A DNA stretch of 64,000 bases from Pseudomonadota bacterium (GTDB lineage: Bacteria > Myxococcota_A > Polyangia > Polyangiales > Polyangiaceae). The translations under genes and the position numbers were made by a program. Location of the stretch: positions 93,264 through 157,263 of the forward strand of contig JAEYWK010000074.1 in NCBI GenBank assembly GCA_023431345.1. Direction: 5' to 3'. The notes under the pieces were generated by a model. It made no database searches and was not told the DNA's origin. It saw only the letters and a list, made by a program, of their open reading frames with translations. Below, one piece after another: positions 38,531-45,944 of this stretch. Each line of letters starts with the position of its first letter. The first letter of the stretch is position 1.

Positions 38531-38908
38531 GTGAAGCACGGCAGGGGGTCGCTATTCGTCACACAGATTCGAACCGGGGGAGGCTCGTTGCCTCACTAGC
38601 TTCTCGAGACGACAAGCCCTATATTGGTGCGGATGCTCGGTTGCGCGTTCACTAACCCGGTCGCTGTGCGACGCACCTACGTGCGTGTCGTCGCGTTCCG
38701 GCGTGGGCCCCAGCGCACCGCCCCACTCGGGTAACGGAGCGGTCGCACCCTGGGGGGCGCCGCTCCCAGCGCCGCTACGAGCCGCCCCAAGCCTTGGACG
38801 CCGTCGCGTCTTGGGAGGTCGCGCGTTCCACGTCGCCCCCCGTCGTTCGCCCTTTGCGGACGACGGGGACGTCCCGTCCACTTTCCATTCAAGCAAGGGA
38901 GAAGAGCC
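38531..38908. other. Gene-poor region ahead of the rnk-like gene
   Basis: No supported gene. It contains a 14-nt sequence at 38562-38575 that is the reverse complement of GGTTCGAATCTGTG, close to the T-arm of the nearby tRNA-Arg but without a tRNA fold. It also has a 6-bp hairpin (GACGGG/CCCGTC, 38862-38878) 30 nt before the next gene, either a terminator or a 5' leader structure. Confidence 0.5.
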
Positions 38909-39325
38909 ATGTTTCAGAGCCAATCACGCATACTGACCGATTTCGATTGGCGTCGCCTCGACGCGCTGTTCGAGCGCATCCGCAGCAAAGTCAAGCCGCC
39001 ACCCACGCTGAGCGTGCTGGAGCGCGAGGTCACCCAGGCCGCGGTGGTAGACCCCAAGCGAGTGCCGCCCACGGTGGTCACGATGAACTCGGTGGTGGAG
39101 GTCGTCGACCTCGAAACCGAGGAGCGTCGGCCGCTCACGGTGGTCTTCCCGTCGATGGCCGGCATTGAGTCCGGGCGGGTCTCGGTCTTGGCGCCGTTGG
39201 GCACCGCGCTCATCGGCAGTCGTGAAGGCGCGAATGTCCGCTGGAACACGCCCCGAGGCCCGCGGGAGCTCAGAATCGAGCGCGTGCTCTACCAGCCCGA
39301 GGCCTCCGGTAGGTTCGACCTCTAG
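38909..39325 (+). CDS. Rnk-like (GreA/GreB-type) protein
   Basis: 138 residues from ATG 38909 behind GGGAGAAG. The N-terminal coiled-coil part starts ILTDFDWRRLDALF, followed by VPPTVVTMNS and a GreA/GreB C-terminal-like fold (VVFPSMAGIESGRVSVLAPLGTALIG). This is the layout of regulators of nucleoside diphosphate kinase (Rnk), which bind RNA polymerase near the secondary channel. Length and motifs fit. The substitution of SREGANVRWNTPRG near the C-terminus corresponds to the usual xGDxVxW region. It stands alone. Confidence 0.82.
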   Translation: MFQSQSRILTDFDWRRLDALFERIRSKVKPPPTLSVLEREVTQAAVVDPKRVPPTVVTMNSVVEVVDLETEERRPLTVVFPSMAGIESGRVSVLAPLGTALIGSREGANVRWNTPRGPRELRIERVLYQPEASGRFDL

Positions 39326-39514
39326 TGTTGCCCTCGCGCGCCAGCCAAACACGACAATCAATAGTCAATTGAACGACCGAGCGCAGCGCGCGATTGGCGG
39401 TAGTCATTTGCTCGCGCCGCCTCTGTTCGTGGCTCTGAGCCGAAAGGGGCTGTGGCAAGATGCGTGATGAGGGACGTGGGACGTGGCGCGTCGTCTCCGC
39501 TCGAGCGAGGTTTC

Positions 39515-40087
39515 GTGAATCGACATCCGTTTCGCCGTGCCTTGGTGCTTTCGTTGCTGATGGGAATCACGTCCGCGTGCGGCCCACGCGCCGCGCCGGA
39601 CAAGACGCCCGCGGAGCCTCCTCCGTCGCCTGTCGTGGCCACCGGTGATGGCGACGACGCTGGCGGCTTCTTTGGGCCTGCCGGCGGCGAGCTGCGGCTG
39701 ACCGCAGCGGGGCCCACCGTGTTCGTGCCCGCGGACCCGAAGCGAACCATGGGGACGGCGCTGGCGTTGAAGAAGGAGCCGAGCACGGCCGAAGGTGGCT
39801 CGAAGGTGCTCGGGGCAGCCTTCCGCCTCAGCGCGGCGCTGGAGCCTCCTTCGAACACCTTCATCGATGTCTGGTCGGTGGCGTTGCCGTCGCTGCCCGC
39901 GCCGTGTACGGCCGAGAACTTGGAGCTCGCCGTGCTCCTCGAGCAGCAGGTGGGGAGCTCTCCGGCGCTGACCTGGTCTTACGAAAAGGCGCGCTGGGAC
40001 GGGGGGCACGTGAAAGCGCGGCTGCCCAAGCTCGCGCCCCAGCCGCTCCAATTCGTGTGTGGTCGCGACCCAGGAGGTGGCTCATGA
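39515..40087 (+). CDS. Lipoprotein preceding the GMC oxidoreductase
   Basis: 190 residues from GTG 39515, which follows GAGCGAGG closely; the frame is open to 39452 but the signal peptide starts here. The signal peptide ends in ITSAC, a lipobox. A Pro/Glu linker is followed by a compact domain with two or three Cys (PAPCTAEN, FVCGRD). I do not recognise the fold. The stop overlaps the GMC gene start (ATGA), so this protein is probably a membrane-bound partner of that oxidoreductase. Confidence 0.75.
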   Translation: MNRHPFRRALVLSLLMGITSACGPRAAPDKTPAEPPPSPVVATGDGDDAGGFFGPAGGELRLTAAGPTVFVPADPKRTMGTALALKKEPSTAEGGSKVLGAAFRLSAALEPPSNTFIDVWSVALPSLPAPCTAENLELAVLLEQQVGSSPALTWSYEKARWDGGHVKARLPKLAPQPLQFVCGRDPGGGS

Positions 40088-42651
40088 CGTACGGACCGCA
40101 AGTCGGCATCAAGTTTCGTGAGGCCATGAGCGGCTTCCTCGCGCTCGGCATCAAGGACCCGGAGCAGGGCGCCATGGCCGGGTTCGGGAAAGACAACAAC
40201 TTCTCGTTCGATCTGGACGTACGCATCCCGAGCTTGCGTGCGTTCTTGGACTCCCCGACGCACCAAGCGCAGATCGCCGGTGGCAAGGTGAGTTGGGCGG
40301 GTCGCTTGGCGCCGAACAGCGCCGTGCAAGCCGGCGGTAGCATCGTGATGTACCGCAACGTGTCGACCGATGGCAGGCGCAAGGCCTTCGACTTTACGTT
40401 CGCCTTCAAGGACCAGGCAGGTCAGTTCTCCACGGTCTCGGCCGAGAAGCGCCTCAATGACGACTCCGGCTTCGACGCGGCGGCGGATCTCTCGACCCTG
40501 TTCGTGAAGGTGCTGGAGCAAGGGCCGACAATCGCCGCCGGCGTCACCCGCGTGCACGTCGACGAGCTGCTCCGGCAGATCGCTTCGCTCGAGGTGACGG
40601 GGGCGAGCCTCGAATCCGAGCGCATGGAGGCGCGTGGCGACTTCCTCACCTTCATGAATCAGCAGCTGAGTCAGGTCTACCGCAACCTGCCGTTCTTGTT
40701 CCGGCTCGATCCAGATCGGTACTTGCTGGCGTCGGAGTGGCGCGCGCTTTCGCTGATCTTGCGCGTGGTGTTGCCCGATCACTTGCCGGAAAACGGCCCT
40801 AGCATCGATGACGCGGCCAGAAACCTCGAGCGCTTCGTGCGTAGCGCTGATCCGCAGGCGCTCGAGCAGATCCGCGCCGGGCTGCGCCTGCTCGGCGCGC
40901 TATCTCCGTTGGCGACCGGCTTGGTGTCCGAGATTCGCAAGCACCTGCGCGGCGTGCTGGAGGGAACGGACGCGCCCGAGCTGCGCGCGACCGCGGAGCT
41001 CTTGCATCGCGTCGCCGTACTCCCTTACTTCGCGCACCCGCGAGCCGACGGTCTCGTGAAGTACCACCGCCCCCGTTTCTCACCGATTCACAACACCAAG
41101 CTCACGCTCGGCCAGAGGCCGCGCGCGGCGAGCTACGACGTCATCGTCGTGGGCGCCGGCGTGGCTGGTTCGTTGATCGCCGAGCGGCTGAGCCGGAGGG
41201 GCAAGAGCGTGCTGCTGCTCGAAGCTGGCGACTACATCGCCGAGCGCGACATGACTACGGACGACCTGATCATGACGGCGCGGCTGTACAAATCGTCAGG
41301 CCTGCAGCTGATGAACCCCGATGGCGCGGCGGCCGCCAAGTACGGCACCCTCACCGTGCTGCAAGGCAGCTGCGTGGGCGGCGGCGGCACCGTCAACAAC
41401 GCGATTTGCTTCCGGCTGCCCGCCGCCCGTCTCGACTCTTGGCGCGCAATCGGCTTTCCGATCTCCGCCGCCGACATGGCCGCTGGCTACAGCGCCACCG
41501 CGCTCGAGCTCGGCATCAAGCCGGCAGGGGAAGCCACCACGCGCATCAATCCCGCTGGCCAGCTGCTCGGCGCGCTGGGTCCGGTCCAGCAGCCATCCGT
41601 GGAGGAGCCGCCTGGGCCTGGTCTCTACGAATGCCTGGTGAACCTGGCTGGCGGCGCGCAAGGCTGCGAAGGCTTGGGTCTGTGCAACAGCGGCTGCGGC
41701 TCCGAGCGCAAGCTCAACGCGCTTCAGGTGCACTTACCGCGCGCGCTGGCGCAGGGCGCCGAGCTCGTCGCAAACGCCAAAGTCGTCGACCTCGAGCTCA
41801 GCCCAGCCGGCTCGCGAGTCGAGCGCGTCGTCATCCGCATCGGCAACGAACGCTTGAAGATCGCCGCGAAGGAGGTGGTGCTCTGCGCCGGCGCGATCGC
41901 GTCGTCGGCGCTTTTACTCTCCGCACCGCAGGTGCGAAGCCGCCTCGCCGACCAGGGTATTCCGGTGGGGCAACGCTTCTGCGCCAACGTCGGCTCACCG
42001 CTGTTCGCTCGGCTGAAGCGCGTGATCCAAGAGCGGCCGAGCCTGCAAATTTCGCACTACTACCTGCCAGCGAATCTCGAGTCCGGCTTCATCATCGAGA
42101 GCTGGTTCGCTCCGCCCGGCTCGCTGTCTATCGTCATGCCCGGCTATTTCGAGCGGCATTGGGAGCGCATGCTGAGCTACACGCAGACGATCACGGCGGC
42201 GCCGCTGGTCGGCACCGCGGCGAGCGGGCGCGTGACGGTGGCCGACGGCAAGGTCCGTATCGAGCTGCCGGTCGACGCGGCGGATCTGGCAAAGATTCGC
42301 AACGGAACGGCGACGCTGGCGCAAGCATTTCTGGACGCGAACGATCCCGACTTGCTCGAGATCGTGGCCGGCACCAACCAAGGCTTCTCGATCAAGTCGG
42401 CTGCCGACATCGCGGCCTACCAAGCTCAGGTCAAAAGCTCCACGCAGCTCCGCCTCGGCACCGGGCACCCGCAGGGTGGCAACGCCATGTCGAAAGACCC
42501 TTCGATCTCGGTGGTCGATGAGGCCTTTCGGGTGCGCACCTTCGACAACCTGCGCATCGCCGACGCCAGCGTCTTCCCCGAGGTGGCGGGCGTCAATCCA
42601 CAATGGACGGTGATGGCCATCGCGCACCACTGCGCCACGCTCCTGGGCTGA
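40084..42651 (+). CDS. GMC-family oxidoreductase with extra N-terminal domain
   Basis: 855 residues from ATG 40084 (overlapping the lipoprotein stop). The FAD-binding motif VIVVGAGVAGSLIAE lies at about 353-367, and GMC signatures follow: LEAG, CVGGGGTVNN, and C-terminal HPQGGNAMS and VNPQWTVMAIAHH with the likely active-site His. These features match the cholesterol-oxidase/glucose-oxidase superfamily, which oxidises alcohols using FAD. The first 345 residues form an unusual extra domain with predicted beta-rich and helical parts; I do not recognise it. No signal peptide is present. The PhoD-like phosphatase follows after about 130 nt. Confidence 0.87.
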   Translation: MTYGPQVGIKFREAMSGFLALGIKDPEQGAMAGFGKDNNFSFDLDVRIPSLRAFLDSPTHQAQIAGGKVSWAGRLAPNSAVQAGGSIVMYRNVSTDGRRKAFDFTFAFKDQAGQFSTVSAEKRLNDDSGFDAAADLSTLFVKVLEQGPTIAAGVTRVHVDELLRQIASLEVTGASLESERMEARGDFLTFMNQQLSQVYRNLPFLFRLDPDRYLLASEWRALSLILRVVLPDHLPENGPSIDDAARNLERFVRSADPQALEQIRAGLRLLGALSPLATGLVSEIRKHLRGVLEGTDAPELRATAELLHRVAVLPYFAHPRADGLVKYHRPRFSPIHNTKLTLGQRPRAASYDVIVVGAGVAGSLIAERLSRRGKSVLLLEAGDYIAERDMTTDDLIMTARLYKSSGLQLMNPDGAAAAKYGTLTVLQGSCVGGGGTVNNAICFRLPAARLDSWRAIGFPISAADMAAGYSATALELGIKPAGEATTRINPAGQLLGALGPVQQPSVEEPPGPGLYECLVNLAGGAQGCEGLGLCNSGCGSERKLNALQVHLPRALAQGAELVANAKVVDLELSPAGSRVERVVIRIGNERLKIAAKEVVLCAGAIASSALLLSAPQVRSRLADQGIPVGQRFCANVGSPLFARLKRVIQERPSLQISHYYLPANLESGFIIESWFAPPGSLSIVMPGYFERHWERMLSYTQTITAAPLVGTAASGRVTVADGKVRIELPVDAADLAKIRNGTATLAQAFLDANDPDLLEIVAGTNQGFSIKSAADIAAYQAQVKSSTQLRLGTGHPQGGNAMSKDPSISVVDEAFRVRTFDNLRIADASVFPEVAGVNPQWTVMAIAHHCATLLG

Positions 42652-42656
42652 GCGAT

Positions 42657-42764
42657 ATGCGAGCTTGGCCCGTCCTCGGTCTGATTGTCGCCGCGAGCAG
42701 CGAGATCGCCGACGTGACCGGACCCACCTACGCCAGCTTTCGCATCTATCAACTCGACAGTTGA
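42657..42764 (+). CDS. Possible 35-residue ORF
   Basis: ATG 42657 opens a frame with a short hydrophobic stretch (WPVLGLIVAAS) that ends just before the PhoD-like gene. There is no clear ribosome-binding site and the length is short, so it may be chance. Confidence 0.2.
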   Translation: MRAWPVLGLIVAASSEIADVTGPTYASFRIYQLDS

Positions 42765-42783
42765 GCACACGCCAGGAGCTCTC

Positions 42784-44244
42784 ATGTCACTCATCACGAC
42801 CGTCGTGGGACACACCACGATCACGACCACGCGCATTCTGGGGATCTTCGATAGGGCAGCCGGGCGCAAGGCTCGGCTCGCCTACCGCGACGGCGAGCAC
42901 GGCGCGGTGCAAGTGGTCGACGAGCCGCTGCACGACGCGGCGCCATACGGCCTCGTCACCTTTCAGCTAAAGGGCTTGCAAGGCGGGCCCGTCTCCTACG
43001 GCGCCCTCGACTACGACCCGGCGCAAGCGCCGCCGGACCCCGAGGCACTGCTCGCGGCCTCGAACCGGCGCGTCTGTCTGCAGCCGCTAGGGCCGCTGCG
43101 CGTCGCGTTGGTCAGCTGTAACGACATCGAATCGCACGGGTACCCGAAGGACCGGCGAGGTGCGATGTGGAGGCGCCTCGCTGGACTGGTGCAGCGCCGA
43201 GAGGTCGATCTGATCGTGCACGCGGGCGATCAAGTCTACGCGGACGGCGATCCGGCAGGCTGGCGACCCGAAGAAGGCCGCACCGCCGCGTACCGTCGCC
43301 ACTACGTGAACACCTGGTCTCACGCCGACGTCGCGTCGGTGATGAGCAACTGTCCCAACGTGATGATGTGGGACGACCACGAGATCTACGACGGCTGGGG
43401 CTCGAACGACAACGACGCCACCGAGGCCGCGCGCGCTCGCTACAAGTGCGCCGAGCAAGCCTTTCGCGAGTTTCAGGTCACGCTCAACCCGACGGAGGCG
43501 CTCAGCGACACCGGCTTTGGTTGGGTCGGCAAGTACGGCGACGTCGCGATCATCGGTGTGGACAGCCGCTCGCAGCGCAACTGGGCGACGGGCAACGTGC
43601 TCGGTAAGCGCCAGCTCGATGGCTTGGAGCTCAAGCTGAACGAGCTCGCGGGGCTGGGCCTCAAGCACCTGTTCGTGGTCCTCGGCACGCCGGTCGTGTA
43701 CATCCCGCTGATCGCCGCCGAGAAGCTGGCGGCCACGTTCAGTCCCGGCGGGCTCGACGACATCCGTGACGGCTGGACAGCCTCCAAGAACCGCGACGAA
43801 TGCCGCCGCTTCCTCATGTCGCTGCTCAACTTCGCTGCCCACTCGCCCAAGACGATGGTGACGCTGATGGGGGGCGACATCCACGTCGGTACGCTAGCTA
43901 CCATCGACACGCAGCTCGGCTTCGGGCCAAACAAGCTGCACCCGCGGCTCTTCCAGGTCACGGCGTCCGGCATCGCGCGGCCCGGGCCGAGGGGCGCAGA
44001 GGCGTTCCTCCTGTCGCTCATCACCAACGGCGGCAGGCAAGAGCTGTTCAACGCCGACATTCAGGGCAGCCTGACGCGCGTCAACGGCTCCGATCGCCCG
44101 TTCTGGGTCAGTCACCGTAACTTCGCCGTGCTCGACCCTTCCGACGGCAAGGGTGAATGGGACCGCTTCGGTAACCTGTGGGTCACCTTCCATACCGAGC
44201 AAGCGAGCGACGCGAAGCTCCAACAGCTGCTGGCCAAGGGATGA
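42784..44244 (+). CDS. PhoD-like metallophosphatase
   Basis: 486 residues from ATG 42784. Alkaline-phosphatase-D family motifs are seen: VALVSCND, DLIVHAGDQVYADG, MMWDDHEIYDGWGSND, VDSRSQR and MGGDIHVG near the C-terminus. The metal-binding Asp, Asn and His positions are mostly present. PhoD enzymes are phosphodiesterases or monoesterases. No Tat or Sec signal is seen, unlike classical PhoD, so this member may be cytoplasmic. It sits downstream of the lipoprotein-GMC pair on the same strand, perhaps in the same transcript. Confidence 0.87.
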   Translation: MSLITTVVGHTTITTTRILGIFDRAAGRKARLAYRDGEHGAVQVVDEPLHDAAPYGLVTFQLKGLQGGPVSYGALDYDPAQAPPDPEALLAASNRRVCLQPLGPLRVALVSCNDIESHGYPKDRRGAMWRRLAGLVQRREVDLIVHAGDQVYADGDPAGWRPEEGRTAAYRRHYVNTWSHADVASVMSNCPNVMMWDDHEIYDGWGSNDNDATEAARARYKCAEQAFREFQVTLNPTEALSDTGFGWVGKYGDVAIIGVDSRSQRNWATGNVLGKRQLDGLELKLNELAGLGLKHLFVVLGTPVVYIPLIAAEKLAATFSPGGLDDIRDGWTASKNRDECRRFLMSLLNFAAHSPKTMVTLMGGDIHVGTLATIDTQLGFGPNKLHPRLFQVTASGIARPGPRGAEAFLLSLITNGGRQELFNADIQGSLTRVNGSDRPFWVSHRNFAVLDPSDGKGEWDRFGNLWVTFHTEQASDAKLQQLLAKG

Positions 44245-44337
44245 GCGCGCGATGACTCTACCGCGGCGGGACTGCTGCCGTACTCCGCCGTCGGACGCGA
44301 GTCTTGCGACACCTCGACGTCTTCCAAGACCGCATGC

Positions 44338-45493
44338 TCACCAGCTGAAGTCGGGTTCGGTGCCGTCGCAGGGACCGACGAAGTCCTCCGGCACGGGGAT
44401 GCGCTTGTACCAGTAGGTCGAGCCCTCGTTGCCGACGATGTAGGTTCCCGGCGCGCTGCCAGGACCTTCAGTTACCTCGACGACCTCGTCTAAAAAGATC
44501 GGCGCCATGAGGGTCATACCGAAGGGGATCTCGCTGCCGAACAGGTATCCACGCGAGCGCTGGTGGCTGCCCCTTGCTGGATCATCCACACGCTCGGTGA
44601 CCAGGCGGAAGGCCGCGTTGCACTCGCTTGGTCGAGCTTCGCTGAGGTCACCGGCGAAGAAGAAGTACTGACCGTACCCGCGCGCATCGATGTAGAGCGC
44701 CTCGCGCTGCAGGTCTAAAGGAGACGGTGAGCTGAAAGTCTTGTCACAGTCCTCCGGTGCTTCGGCGTTGGGCGTGTCGCACGCCAACCAGATCCCCGCG
44801 AACTCGGGGCCCACGGCGCGCCCCAGAGGGGGAAACGTGGGCAGCTCGCAGTCTTCTGGCTTGGCGCTGAGCTCACTCGCAGAGAAGTCGCCAAAGGTGC
44901 AGGAGCTGGGGGCGCGACCGGCTCCTCATCTGCGAGCACGTACAGGCGAGGATAGACGCCCGTTGGCCACAGCGGATTCGGCCCGTCTGTCCACACGTAG
45001 GTGGACCCATCGAGCTCGACCACACGCGCGTGCTCGACCTCCGTGGCGAGCGTGTCCCTATAGTCGTAGCTACAGCGGTAGTGGATCAGGCTATCCCGAG
45101 CGCCTGCGCCTGCATGCCACCAACGGCAGGGCTTGTCGGACCCGCTACCCCCAGCTCATAGACGCGTCGACCAGCCACGATGCGGTAGCTGCTGTCGTCG
45201 AGAGAGGCGCAGGCAGCCTCGTAGTCGAAGTCGGGCGAGGTCACGTCGGCTTCGGTGAAGGCGCCATCGCATCGGCGCAGGACTCCTTCGAACCGTGGTG
45301 CATCCAGGTTGATCTCGCAGCCTGATTTCGCGCAGCCCGAGAGCAGGTCGAAGGGCTCGTACGTGCGCGCGCCGCCCGGGTCAGCGCTGATGTCGCGGGT
45401 CTTGCCGCACCCCGCGATGATCGAGGCTACGAGCGCCGCTGGTGTGAGCAGCGACATGATCGAGGCAAGCTTTCTACGGACGATGCACATCAT
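44338..45493 (-). pseudogene. Frameshifted Cys-containing lipoprotein
   Basis: The N-terminal part (45493 to about 45150) has a signal peptide ending SIIAGC, then GCAKSGCEINL, FEGVLRRC and RVYELG. The frame then changes at a CCCCC run (45148-45152, plus strand); the protein continues SGSDKPCRWWHAGAGAR and VVELDGSTYVWTDGPN. It changes again at a GGGGG run (44908-44912) and continues CTFGDFSASELSAKPEDC to ILACDTPN-like and YWYKRIPV segments, ending at 44338. All three pieces share the same composition. Two homopolymer-associated frameshifts suggest either a decayed gene or sequencing indels. The family is unknown. Confidence 0.65.
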
Positions 45494-45531
45494 GGCAAGG
45501 ATTCTTTCTCGGGCAGCGAGCGCGAACCCAA

Positions 45532-45640
45532 CGGATCGAGACCGAGCGCGAGGGTGACATCGAGGTGGGCGGCCCCAAGCTCGGGGCAGCGTTCGCCGAG
45601 CGCGGGCTGATCGATGAGTATCACGTCTTGCTGCAAGTGG
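45532..45640 (+). pseudogene. Remnant of a RibD-C/dihydrofolate-reductase-like protein
   Basis: One frame reads IEVGGPKLGAAFAERGLIDE followed by YHVLL, which is the conserved segment of RibD C-terminal/DHFR-like proteins (VGGPxLAxxxLxxGLVDE). No other part of the gene is visible, so this is a fragment of about 35 codons. Confidence 0.6.
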
Positions 45641-45944
45641 CTTGCCGCTGCTGCCAAGTGGCGACCGCGTCGCCGCCCCGCCTCAGAGAGCCCCCAGCAA
45701 GGGAGCGCTGCTCGAGCAGCATTCAAAGACTCCACGGCCGGCACTGCAAGGCGCCGCTCCGCCGAGCCTCGCACCGCGAGTCGGCTCGCTGCCCGACTCC
45801 TACGGTTGGGCGGCTGCAGACCCGAGCCGGTGTGCCGCCTTGTGCCGCCCGCCGGGCGGCGAAGTCGCCGCGTGCAGCATCACGAGCTTTCGTCGACAGG
45901 AGCGCGCCTCCGCCCACCAGTGTGTTGGGGCATACTGCGAGCCT
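45641..45944. other. 304 nt ahead of the repeat lipoprotein, no supported gene
   Basis: Open frames on both strands are GC-rich noise without motifs or ribosome-binding sites. The promoter of the repeat lipoprotein probably lies near its downstream end. Confidence 0.45.

Noticed and set aside
38560..38590. Possible tRNA on the minus strand because of GGTTCGAATC
   Set aside because: The flanks do not pair as a T-stem and no acceptor, D or anticodon arms are found. It is kept only as a possible relic of the tRNA end.
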